Shown here: positions 23,639-31,590 of the stretch, piece by piece | Position numbering within the stretch: position 1 is the first letter of the stretch | How the letters are laid out: the number at the start of each line of letters is the position of its first letter | From: CANHCC01 sp040381555 | GTDB taxonomy: Bacteria > Bacteroidota > Bacteroidia > J057 > RFSG01 | Length of the DNA: 31,757 nt | Assembly (NCBI GenBank): GCA_040381555.1 | Contig: JBEIHC010000019.1 | Location: 1-31,757, forward strand | Direction of reading: 5' to 3' | Program-made: the position numbers and the translations under genes | Notes under the pieces: generated by a model | The model's input: only the letters and a program-made list of their open reading frames with translations | Told to the model about the DNA's origin: nothing | The model's database searches: none

Positions 23639-24298
23639 ATGAAGTTATTTCTGCGTGGTATTTTTTGGGTGCAGGTGCTCATACTTTGTGTTTCCTGGAT
23701 GGAAGTACAAGCGCAGCCCCAATTGTTTCGGGATATAAATAAACATCTAGAACAAAAACCCAAACTTTCCTTTTCCTTTGATAGCCGGAATACCTTTATT
23801 GTTGGGCAGAATGCCAATATTTTCGGGCTCAGGGCAGGCTTGGATTTTAATGGTAGATTTCGAATTGGCTTAGGTTTACAGGGGCTTACAACACCAATCC
23901 CGAGGATATTGATTTTTCCTCCAGATAGTGTGGGACTTCCACCAGATACAGCCTTCACCCATATTGGAATGAGTTATTTTACCCTCTACACGGAGTATGC
24001 TTTTCATAAGTCCAAGCGTTGGGAATTTGGTGTGCCTTTCTACCTAGGAATAGGCAATGCATCTTATCGGGCGGGAGGATATGAATTCTATAAATCCACT
24101 ATTTCTTTGATTGAAACTTCCCTCTATGGACAATTCTATATTTTCTCCTGGCTGGCATTGCATTCTGGGATGGGCTATCGACTCATGCTCAAAAGTAATT
24201 CGGCAATTTCGGGGCGCTTTTCTGGTCCCGTTTATACTTTGGGTGTAAAAGTGTATTTTGGTAAAATGTATCGTTCCGTTTTTCCTAAGAAAAAATGA
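23639..24298 (+). CDS. Exported outer-membrane-like protein of unknown function
   Basis: A 219-residue protein without a family I recognise. The signal peptide ends EVQA with QPQLF next. The mature part reads like a small beta-barrel: alternating aromatic and Gly segments (FGLRAGLDFNGRFRIGLGLQ, then MSYFTLYTEYAFHKSKRWEF) and a barrel-like GPVYTLGVKVYFGKMYRSV near the end, though the terminus is basic (PKKK) rather than Phe. Its stop overlaps the next gene's start by four bases, beginning a coupled trio with a small lipoprotein and a cytochrome-like lipoprotein, which suggests a shared envelope function. Confidence 0.75.
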   Translation: MKLFLRGIFWVQVLILCVSWMEVQAQPQLFRDINKHLEQKPKLSFSFDSRNTFIVGQNANIFGLRAGLDFNGRFRIGLGLQGLTTPIPRILIFPPDSVGLPPDTAFTHIGMSYFTLYTEYAFHKSKRWEFGVPFYLGIGNASYRAGGYEFYKSTISLIETSLYGQFYIFSWLALHSGMGYRLMLKSNSAISGRFSGPVYTLGVKVYFGKMYRSVFPKKK

Positions 24299-24672
24299 AA
24301 AATTTATTTATCCTTTCCTTTCCATTTCTCCTTTTCTTGTCTGCCTGTCAGAAGGAAGAAGGGAAAAATGGAAAAGCCCTAATTCAAGGAAGCGTTCAAC
24401 ATCATAACCAGGTAATTCCTTTTGCTTCCGTTTTTATTCATTATGGTTCCTTGGAATCTCCGGGAACTCGGCCGGATAATTATCAGGATAGTGTAAAGGC
24501 TGATGCTCAGGGGAAATTTGAATTTCGGGATTTAGCCAAAGGAAAATATTACCTCTACTCCACAGGTTGGGACGCTCAATGGACTCCTCCTTCGGTGGTG
24601 TTTGGAGGAATTCCTGTTGAGATTTTTCAAAGAAAAGAATCAGTTGCAGTTACCCTCCCAGTTTCAGAATGA
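24295..24672 (+). CDS. Small lipoprotein with a carboxypeptidase-regulatory-like fold
   Basis: A 125-residue predicted lipoprotein with lipobox LSAC (Cys18). After an acidic/basic linker comes one beta-sandwich resembling CarboxypepD-regulatory domains: IQGSVQHHNQVIPFASVFI, then VKADAQGKFEFRDLAKGKYY and a final VAVTLPV strand. Such domains bind ligands or act as structural plugs and occur at the start of many TonB receptors. This protein has nothing else. Overlaps of four bases with both neighbours imply translational coupling in the trio. Confidence 0.8.
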   Translation: MKNLFILSFPFLLFLSACQKEEGKNGKALIQGSVQHHNQVIPFASVFIHYGSLESPGTRPDNYQDSVKADAQGKFEFRDLAKGKYYLYSTGWDAQWTPPSVVFGGIPVEIFQRKESVAVTLPVSE

Positions 24673-26126
24673 AGTTTATTGGAATTTTATTTTGCTTGCT
24701 CTCAATTAGTTCGTGTCGTTTTGATAAGGGGCCTGTTCCAGATGGAAATTTCCCCCAAGAAGTGGCGAATATTCTCCAAACCAATTGCGCTACTCCAGGC
24801 TGCCATACTGCTCAAAGTAGTGTAAATGCTGCTGGATTAGACCTTAGCTCCTGGGATGCTTTAATGAAAGGCAGTCGTACTGGAGCCGCAGTTGTTCCCT
24901 TTGCTGCAGGCGAAAGTTTTTTGCTCAATTTTGTCAATACCTTTCCCGATCTTGGCCAGATGCAAACGCCCTCTATGCCTCCTAATCGTGCGCCCCTGTC
25001 TCGAACTGAAGTGGAAATTTTACGCAACTGGATTTTATCCGGTGCCCCAAACAAAAATCAAGAAATTGCCTTTTCCGGAAGCGCTACCCAGAAAAAAATA
25101 TTTGTTGTCAATCAGGGCTGTGATCTGCTTTCTGTCATCGATATAGAGACAGGTTTACTTATTCGTAGTTTGACAGTCGGCACTTCTGAAGCCATTGAAT
25201 CTCCCCATAGTGTGCGTCTTCGTCCGGATGGAAAAATCGGATATATCGTTTTTCTCGCAGCTCCCTTTATTCAGTATTTTAATGCCGAAACAAATGAAAT
25301 ACTAGGAGAAATCGAAATAGGCTTCGGGCAATGGAATACCATAGTTTTTTCTTCCGATAACAACTATGCTTTTGCAGCAGATTTTAATCCGGATGGAAAA
25401 ATTGCTTGCGTGGATTTGCGTCAAAATAAATTGGTTCAAACTTATCAGGGTTCTGGCTTTTTAGTCAATCCACATGGACAAGCCTATCATCCCAAGCTAT
25501 CCGAATTATGGGTCGCTCCCCAATATGGTAATTTTATTTATCGATTGGATGTTTCGGATCCATTGAATCCCGTCAAGAAAAATTCCCTGCTCCTCGACAA
25601 TTCCGGTATACCCACTACCAGTCCTGATTTAGATCCTCATGAATTGGTTTTTTCTCCAGATGCTAATTTTTTATTCGTGACTTGCAGCCGAACCAATGAA
25701 TTACGCGTAATTGATCTGAATACGGAAACTCTAATTCGGACCATTCCCACCGGATTATATCCTCAAGAATTAAGTATTTCTTTGAATGGAAATTATCCTT
25801 GGCTTGCGATGAGTTGTATGGAAGATTCCCTCAGTTTTTCTGCACAGGGTAGGGGATCTGTGTTGGTCATTAATTGGAAAACCCTGCAGCAGCAGAGTTT
25901 TTTTTATCCTGGATATCAGCCCCATGGATTGGTGCTGGATGGTCGGGATGGAAGCCTATGGGTAGCTAATCGCAATATTTCGGATGGGGGACCAGCCCCG
26001 CATCACAGTAGTTCCTGTTCGGGGAAATCCGGATATGTGAATCGTTTCCAAGCCCAAAATGGCACAAAGCTGAATGCTTACCCTATTTGGCTTTCCGTAG
26101 ATCCATATGGGATTTGTGTGAAGTGA
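24669..26126 (+). CDS. Lipoprotein with an atypical heme motif and a YVTN-type beta-propeller
   Basis: A 485-residue predicted lipoprotein (lipobox ISSC, Cys16). Near the N-terminus lies CATPGCH (Cys40-x4-Cys45-His46), a spaced variant of the CxxCH heme motif, followed about 50 residues later by a Met-rich loop (MQTPSMPPNRAPL) that may give the second ligand; this is a cytochrome-c-like domain. From about residue 135 the chain has repeats of the YVTN/NHL propeller type (FVVNQGCDLLSVIDIETGLL, AYHPKLSELWVAPQYGN, LFVTCSRTNELRVIDL). The domain pairing recalls surface electron-transfer or oxidative proteins, but no enzyme is identified. It is the third gene of the coupled trio. Whether heme is bound is uncertain. 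Confidence 0.82.
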   Translation: MKFIGILFCLLSISSCRFDKGPVPDGNFPQEVANILQTNCATPGCHTAQSSVNAAGLDLSSWDALMKGSRTGAAVVPFAAGESFLLNFVNTFPDLGQMQTPSMPPNRAPLSRTEVEILRNWILSGAPNKNQEIAFSGSATQKKIFVVNQGCDLLSVIDIETGLLIRSLTVGTSEAIESPHSVRLRPDGKIGYIVFLAAPFIQYFNAETNEILGEIEIGFGQWNTIVFSSDNNYAFAADFNPDGKIACVDLRQNKLVQTYQGSGFLVNPHGQAYHPKLSELWVAPQYGNFIYRLDVSDPLNPVKKNSLLLDNSGIPTTSPDLDPHELVFSPDANFLFVTCSRTNELRVIDLNTETLIRTIPTGLYPQELSISLNGNYPWLAMSCMEDSLSFSAQGRGSVLVINWKTLQQQSFFYPGYQPHGLVLDGRDGSLWVANRNISDGGPAPHHSSSCSGKSGYVNRFQAQNGTKLNAYPIWLSVDPYGICVK

Positions 26127-26134
26127 GGTGATTT

Positions 26135-26204
26135 GCTTCGCTTGCACCAAGCTGAGTTTACCCCAAGCTTCGCTTGCACCAAGCTGAGCTTGCACCAAGC
26201 TGAG
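26135..26204. repeat. Three copies of a GCTTGCACCAAGCTGAG repeat
   Basis: Copies lie at 26135-26156 and 26167-26188 (both with the leading GCTTC) and at 26188-26204 in shorter form. The junction creates a 13-bp palindrome CAAGCTGAGCTTG at 26180-26192. The array begins soon after the stop of the cytochrome-like gene and could act as a transcript end or simply be a slippage repeat. Confidence 0.8.
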
Positions 26205-26300
26205 CTGAAAAATAAATGCTTAGATCATTTGCTCTTTTTGGTTTTTATCCTAAATTGCAGTAAGTATGGTGAACGCTTCCCTCTCTTAGTAATCGCATGC

Positions 26301-26355
26301 CTGAATTGATTAATACCCTTTTTGGGGTATTCCTCTTGGTTAATATCCAATTCAG
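26301..26355. repeat. Nested inverted repeat upstream of the FG-GAP protein gene
   Basis: Outer arms CTGAATTG (26301-26308) and CAATTCAG (26348-26355) enclose an inner stem AATACCC (26312-26318) and GGGTATT (26325-26331) with a six-base loop. The structure ends about 37 bases before the ATG at 26393 and could be a terminator/leader hairpin, an operator or the remains of a small element. Confidence 0.55.
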
Positions 26356-26392
26356 CAAATTTTGAAGCTTTAAAATTATCTTACAGGATTGT

Positions 26393-28591
26393 ATGGAAAT
26401 AAAGAAAATGAATGCTATTGGTTTGTTCTTACTAATTGTATTTGGGATTTCATTTCGATTAAATGCTCAAACCTGGCAGTATTATCAACCTCCAGTAATT
26501 TTAAATGGTGATACACTGGATTTAGCCTGGACCGGAGGATTAAATAACCCTGTTTTCTCCAATATTGACTTGAATTTTGATGGGATACCAGATTTAATTG
26601 TATATGAAAAAGCCGGAAAGAAAATTCTGCCTTTTCTGCAGCAAGGTTCACCAGGAGTAGCAGATTGGGTGTATGCCCCAGCCTATGCTTCAGCATTTCC
26701 CAATGAGACTGCCACCTGGATTATCTGTAAGGATTTTAATTGTGATGGCAAGGAAGATTTATTTATAGGCAATTCAACAGGAAGAATTAAATGTTATCAG
26801 AATACCTCTCCAACTGCTGGACCATTGCAATTTACCCTGTTTGCCAACACGCTTAAAACCCGTTACCCATTTTTTACTGATTTATCTTATACCATAACAG
26901 ATCTTCCTGCTTTGATTGATGTGGACGGTGATTCGGATTTAGACTTTCTTACCTTTGGGGGAATTAGTACCACAGTTGAGTGGCATCGTAATTATGCCAT
27001 TGAAAATTACAATCGCTGTGATACATTTGATTTTGTATTGGAAACGGATTGTTGGGGTCATTTTGCCGAGAATCAATTTAATAATAATGTCACGCTGAAT
27101 ATTTCCTGCAAAGGCAATACGGGTAGCCCTAAAACCTTGCATTCCGGTTCTACTATTCTGGCCTTTGATGCCGATGGAAATGGTACCAAAGAAATTGCTA
27201 TCGGAGATATCTCGTACAATACCCTTGTATTTCTAACCAATGGCGGAACTCCCCAACAAGCCATGATGACAGCTAAAGATACTGTTTACCCTTCTAATAG
27301 CCTTTCTGCAGATGTACTGGTGTTTCCTGCAGCTTATTTTGTGGATATTAATAATGATGCCAAAAGAGATTTAGTCGTTGCTCCTTTTCCGGAAAATGCC
27401 TCTGCCAATGTTTCGAATGTTTGGTATTATGAAAATGCCAATACCGATGCCCAGCCCTTATTTCAATTTAAAACGGATAGCCTTCTAAATAAAGAAATGA
27501 TAGATGTAGGAAGTGAAGCCAATGTAACCTTATTCGATGAAAATGCGGATGGTCTTTATGATTTATTAATTGGTAATTATTTACGAAAAAATAATAATTC
27601 ACCGGATGTCTCTACCCTTACTCTATTTCGAAATATCGGTACAGCCACCCAGCCTTCATTTTCACTCGTTCAGTCTGACTATTTACAAATTTCATCTCTC
27701 TTGGGAAACACGATTGCCGGGATATTTCCCACTACTGCTGATATCGATAATGATGGGGATGTTGATCTTATTTTAGGAGATATGGAAGGTCGTATTCATG
27801 TGTTTAAAAATTCTGCAGGACCTGGGAATACCGCCTCCTTCCAATTGTTTGCCCAGAATTATAATGGTATAGATGTCGGAGCATTTTCAACTCCGCAATT
27901 AGTAGATTTAGATGGGGATAATTTACCTGAATTAATTTCGGGTAAGGAAAATGGAACTCTTTCTTATTTCAAAAATATGGGTGGGACTGATGGATTTTCT
28001 TTTGCAACTATTGCTGATGATGCTTTCTGGGGAAAGGTGGATGTACTCCCTGCATGCTGTACCGGGTATTCTGTGCCGCATGTATTTAAGAATCCACTAG
28101 ATTCCACCTGGCAGTTATGGGTAGGATCCGAACAGGGATTTATTTATCAGTATTCTGGAATTAATACCCTTGTAGGTACCCAATTCATTTTACAAGATTC
28201 TCTAATTTCTGGCGTGGAAACTCGGGGAAAAATCAGAGTGTATTTGCAGGATATTAATCAGGATGGAAAGGCGGAGTTGTTTACTGGAAATTTACCAGGG
28301 GGTTGTTTGCTCTACACTTTAAATGGAAATATTGCGACTGAAGAAGAGGTAGAATCCAATCCACTTTGGATTTACCCAGTTCCCGTAAAGCATCAGATTT
28401 ATTGGGAAATTCAATCTCTTGCTCAAGTGGATAAAATAGAAGTAATGGATGTAACTGGTAAAATCGTTTATACAGATTACCCCAAGCAAAATCAGGGCGA
28501 GATTCAATGTACTTCTTTTACTCCTGGAATATATTTTATTCAGGTGAAATCTGGAGATAAAATATATCAAAGGAAATTTCGGAAGGAGTAA
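26393..28591 (+). CDS. T9SS-secreted FG-GAP/VCBS repeat protein
   Basis: A 732-residue secreted protein. The signal peptide ends RLNA, with QTWQYY next; ATG at 26393 or 26408 would both work. The body holds about nine calcium-loop repeats of the integrin-like FG-GAP/VCBS type, each DxNxDGxxDLxxG: DLNFDGIPDLIV, DFNCDGKEDLFIGN, DVDGDSDLDFLT, DADGNGTKEIAIG, DINNDAKRDLVV, DENADGLYDLLIGN, DIDNDGDVDLILGD, DLDGDNLPELISG and DINQDGKAELFTGN. These form a beta-propeller with bound Ca2+. The last 80 residues are a T9SS sorting domain (LWIYPVPVKHQIYWEI ... PGIYFIQVKSG). Such proteins are usually cell-surface adhesins or binding scaffolds. No enzyme domain is seen. It is convergent with parE. Confidence 0.9.
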   Translation: MEIKKMNAIGLFLLIVFGISFRLNAQTWQYYQPPVILNGDTLDLAWTGGLNNPVFSNIDLNFDGIPDLIVYEKAGKKILPFLQQGSPGVADWVYAPAYASAFPNETATWIICKDFNCDGKEDLFIGNSTGRIKCYQNTSPTAGPLQFTLFANTLKTRYPFFTDLSYTITDLPALIDVDGDSDLDFLTFGGISTTVEWHRNYAIENYNRCDTFDFVLETDCWGHFAENQFNNNVTLNISCKGNTGSPKTLHSGSTILAFDADGNGTKEIAIGDISYNTLVFLTNGGTPQQAMMTAKDTVYPSNSLSADVLVFPAAYFVDINNDAKRDLVVAPFPENASANVSNVWYYENANTDAQPLFQFKTDSLLNKEMIDVGSEANVTLFDENADGLYDLLIGNYLRKNNNSPDVSTLTLFRNIGTATQPSFSLVQSDYLQISSLLGNTIAGIFPTTADIDNDGDVDLILGDMEGRIHVFKNSAGPGNTASFQLFAQNYNGIDVGAFSTPQLVDLDGDNLPELISGKENGTLSYFKNMGGTDGFSFATIADDAFWGKVDVLPACCTGYSVPHVFKNPLDSTWQLWVGSEQGFIYQYSGINTLVGTQFILQDSLISGVETRGKIRVYLQDINQDGKAELFTGNLPGGCLLYTLNGNIATEEEVESNPLWIYPVPVKHQIYWEIQSLAQVDKIEVMDVTGKIVYTDYPKQNQGEIQCTSFTPGIYFIQVKSGDKIYQRKFRKE

Positions 28592-28675
28592 GTGTTTCTG
28601 TTTCCTATATTGAAGAATTAATAGGTAACTAGTATTCTACTTTTCATCCCGCTCACTCTCCGTTCTTACTTTGAA

Positions 28676-30523
28676 TTATGCGACTTCTTCGATTTTTAAG
28701 TTATTAATAATAAAGTCCTGTCTTTCTGGAGAGTTTTTTCCCATGAAGTATTCCAACATCTGATAAATGCTGGATTCCTGAGATAGAATAACGGGGTCTA
28801 GACGGATATTCTGTCCGATAAATCCAGAAAATTCATCTGGTGAAATTTCCCCTAATCCCTTAAATCGGGTGATTTCTGGTTTGTTTCCCAACTTCTTAAT
28901 GGCAGCCTCCTTTTCATTAAGGTCATAGCAGTAAATCGTTTCCTGTTTATTGCGTACTCTAAATAAAGGAGTTTGTAGAATATACACATGCCCATTTTTG
29001 ACTAATTCAGGAAAGAATTGCAAGAAGAAGGTCATTAATAATAATCGAATATGCATCCCGTCTACATCGGCATCTGTCGCAATGACAATATTATTATATC
29101 TCAATCCATCAATCCCGTCTTCAATATTTAAAGCGTGTTGCAATAAATTAAATTCCTCATTTTCGTACACGATTTTTTTCGTCAGGCCAAAGCAATTTAA
29201 TGGTTTTCCTTTTAAGGAGAATACCGCTTGTGTACTAACTTCCCGAGCTTTGGTAATAGAGCCAGAGGCAGAATCTCCTTCGGTAATAAATAAGGTGGTT
29301 TGAGGGGCTAGGGGGTTATTGTCCGAATAATGTACCTTACAATCTCTTAATTTTTTGTTGTGAATATTCGCTTTCTTGGCTCTTTCATTAGCCAACTTTT
29401 TAATTCCTGCAATTTCTTTACGCTCCCGCTCCGACTGTAATATTTTTTTGAGTAAAATATCGGCAGTTGCTGAGTTTTTGTGTAGATAATTATCTAATTC
29501 TTTTTTGATAACATCATTAATCCAAGTCCTTAATGCAGGGCCTTCTGGAGCCACCATGGTGGAGCCTAATTTTGTTTTCGTTTGAGATTCAAAAACGGGT
29601 TCCATGATTCTCACACTCAGTGCTGCCACGATAGAAGTTCTGACATCTGCCGCATCAAAGTCTTTTTTGTAAAATTCTCGTATTGTTTTGACTACTGCCT
29701 CTCTAAAGGCAGCCTGATGGGTTCCGCCTTGGGTCGTATATTGCCCATTCACAAAACTGTAATATTCTTCTCCATATTGAGAGCCATGCGTCATCGCAAT
29801 TTCAATATCAGCAGCCTTGAGATGAATGATGGGATATAGAATATTTTCGTCTGTATTCCTCTCTAGTAAATCTTTAAGGCCATTTTCGGAGAAATATTTT
29901 TTGCCATTTAGAATAATGGTTAATCCAGTATTAAGATAAACATAATTCCAGATTTGCTTTTCAATATATTCCATTCTGAAATGGAAGTTCCGGAATATCG
30001 TTTCATCGGGGATAAAGGAAAATAGGGTGCCATTTTTTTCTGTCGTGGTGGTTTCTTTATGGTCTTTCAACATATCGCCCACCTGGAATTCGGCTAATTT
30101 AGTTCTGCCTTCCCGAAACGATTGTACAGAAAAATATTTGGATAAAGCATTGACAGCCTTGGTACCTACACCATTCAACCCAACCGATTTTTGAAAGGCT
30201 TTTGAGTCATATTTTCCACCCGTATTAATCTTGGAAACGCATTCTATCACTTTCCCTAAGGGAATTCCCCGGCCATAATCTCGAACCTGAAATTTTTGAT
30301 CGGTCATGGTGATTTCAATGGTTTTTCCTGCCCCCATGACAAACTCATCGATGGAATTGTCAATGATTTCTTTGATTAGGACATAGATTCCATCGTCTGG
30401 GGAGGAGCCATCCCCCAACTTCCCAATATACATTCCGGGTCGTAAGCGTATATGTTCTTTCCAGTCGAGGGACCGAATGCTGCTCTCATCGTATTGATTT
30501 TCCAGAAGGGATTCTTTTGCCAT
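28676..30523 (-). CDS. parE: DNA topoisomerase IV subunit B
   Basis: A 615-residue ATPase subunit of topoisomerase IV, which decatenates chromosomes. The GHKL ATP site is shown by KEIIDNSIDEF, DYGRGIPLG and GLNGVGTKAVNALS, and the QTKTKLG loop provides the catalytic Lys. The TOPRIM part contains FITEGDSASGS and ATDADVDGMHIRLLLMTFF with the metal-binding acidic residues. KGKPLNCFG fits ParE better than GyrB, as does the short length. The frame is open to 30898, but the extra 125 residues are unlike the family and overlap the divergent gene; MAKESLLEN at 30523 is the start. A perfect -7 box lies five bases upstream. parC, often next to parE in this phylum, is not here. Confidence 0.95.
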   Translation of the reverse strand: MAKESLLENQYDESSIRSLDWKEHIRLRPGMYIGKLGDGSSPDDGIYVLIKEIIDNSIDEFVMGAGKTIEITMTDQKFQVRDYGRGIPLGKVIECVSKINTGGKYDSKAFQKSVGLNGVGTKAVNALSKYFSVQSFREGRTKLAEFQVGDMLKDHKETTTTEKNGTLFSFIPDETIFRNFHFRMEYIEKQIWNYVYLNTGLTIILNGKKYFSENGLKDLLERNTDENILYPIIHLKAADIEIAMTHGSQYGEEYYSFVNGQYTTQGGTHQAAFREAVVKTIREFYKKDFDAADVRTSIVAALSVRIMEPVFESQTKTKLGSTMVAPEGPALRTWINDVIKKELDNYLHKNSATADILLKKILQSERERKEIAGIKKLANERAKKANIHNKKLRDCKVHYSDNNPLAPQTTLFITEGDSASGSITKAREVSTQAVFSLKGKPLNCFGLTKKIVYENEEFNLLQHALNIEDGIDGLRYNNIVIATDADVDGMHIRLLLMTFFLQFFPELVKNGHVYILQTPLFRVRNKQETIYCYDLNEKEAAIKKLGNKPEITRFKGLGEISPDEFSGFIGQNIRLDPVILSQESSIYQMLEYFMGKNSPERQDFIINNLKIEEVA

Positions 30524-30528
30524 AAGAA

Positions 30529-30536
30529 CAAAGATA
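30529..30536 (-). promoter_or_regulatory. -7 promoter element (TATCTTTG) of parE
   Basis: This exact TAnnTTTG match on the reverse strand is identical to the box at 9173. It ends five bases before the parE ATG at 30523, again placing a start of transcription at or near the start codon. It supports that ATG against the longer open frame. Confidence 0.55.
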
Positions 30537-30676
30537 CGGTGAGGGAGGCTAAAACGACCGGTGGATATGTGGAAAACGGTCAGGTAGGGTAGTGTTGGCG
30601 TGTGTACATCACCCAATGTTAATGTTTGGAATTGTGGGAATTGCCCCTGAATCAAGGGATTGGAGCAGAATTTTTG

Positions 30677-30684
30677 TAAATTTG
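30677..30684 (+). promoter_or_regulatory. -7 promoter element (TAAATTTG) of the Rpn-type nuclease gene
   Basis: This exact TAnnTTTG match lies 29 bases before the ATG at 30714, a position that gives a short leader. A TTG lies at 30660-30662, closer than the usual -33 spacing. It shares the divergent intergenic region with parE. Confidence 0.45.
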
Positions 30685-30713
30685 CCTCAGTGTAGGTTTT
30701 GGTAGATCCCATT

Positions 30714-31562
30714 ATGAAGGCAAAATATTTAAACCCATTTACAGATTTTGGATTTAAAAAAATATTCGGAGAAGAAGCAAGTAAACCTTTGTTGATTGAC
30801 TTCCTGAATGCCCTATTGCCTATTTCAGAAAAAATAGTTGACCTATCATTTAAAAATACAGAACAACTTGGGCAAACCAACTTGGACAGAAAAGTCATTT
30901 ACGATATTTATTGCGAGAATGAAATTGGGGAGAAATTTATCGTAGAATTGCAAAAAGCTAAACAAAATTATTTTAAAGAACGAACCGTATATTATTCCAC
31001 CTTTCCAATTAGAGAGCAGGCCGAAAAGGGTGAGTGGAATTATAATTTGAAGGCAGTTTATTGCATTGGAATTTTGGATTTTACTTTTGATGATTACGAA
31101 ACGGAACCGGAAAAAAGTGAAGTGGTGCATACCATAAAGTTGAAGAATCAGACTGGTAAAATATTTTACGATAAGTTAACTTATATTTATTTGGAAATGC
31201 CGAATTTCAAGTTGACTGAAAATCAACTGAGCACTCGTTTAGATAAATGGCTATTCTTTATTAAACATTTGGAGGACTTTCAATCCATTCCATCAATTAT
31301 TGCCGATGAGGTATTTAATCAAGCATTTGAGCGGGCTGAGATTGGGAAATTTGAGCAAGCTGAACGGATGAATTATGAAAATAGTTTGAAAATTTACAGA
31401 GATTTAAAAGGGGTTATTGACACAGCTTTTGATGAAGGTAAACTTGAAGGTAAACTTGAAGGTAAACTTGAGATTGCTAAATCTGCGAAACTATTGGGGT
31501 TGAAGATTGAAGACATCATTCAACTAACAGGGCTAACAAGGGATAAAATTGAAAGTCTTTAA
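30714..31562 (+). CDS. Rpn/PD-(D/E)XK nuclease family protein
   Basis: A 282-residue member of the recombination-promoting nuclease/putative transposase family. YLNPFTDFGFKKIFGEEASK is the standard N-terminus. The PD-(D/E)XK active site is Asp64 in VIYDIYCENEIGE and Glu78-Leu-Gln80 in FIVELQKAK. DKWLFFIKHLEDFQSI is the conserved middle. The C-terminus has three 12-bp tandem copies giving GKLE GKLE GKLE, then a short helical tail with IEDIIQLTGLTRDKIESL. The frame can start with TTG at 30699, but the ATG at 30714 (MKAKYLNPF) fits the family. Family members cut DNA and have been linked to recombination and phage defence; whether this one does so is unknown. A 17-bp tandem array begins 29 bases after it. 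Confidence 0.92.
   Translation: MKAKYLNPFTDFGFKKIFGEEASKPLLIDFLNALLPISEKIVDLSFKNTEQLGQTNLDRKVIYDIYCENEIGEKFIVELQKAKQNYFKERTVYYSTFPIREQAEKGEWNYNLKAVYCIGILDFTFDDYETEPEKSEVVHTIKLKNQTGKIFYDKLTYIYLEMPNFKLTENQLSTRLDKWLFFIKHLEDFQSIPSIIADEVFNQAFERAEIGKFEQAERMNYENSLKIYRDLKGVIDTAFDEGKLEGKLEGKLEIAKSAKLLGLKIEDIIQLTGLTRDKIESL
31434..31469 (+). repeat. In-frame 12-bp triplication in the nuclease gene
   Basis: GAAGGTAAACTT occurs three times in a row, adding EGKL units to the protein without a frame change. Copy number at this place is known to vary in Rpn-type genes, and it may tune linker length. Confidence 0.9.
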
Positions 31563-31590
31563 CTAAGGGATTTCGCTTAGCAGAAAATTT

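Noticed and set aside
30524..30898. N-terminal extension of ParE
   Set aside because: It would overlap the divergent nuclease gene and its promoter, and the residues do not match the family.
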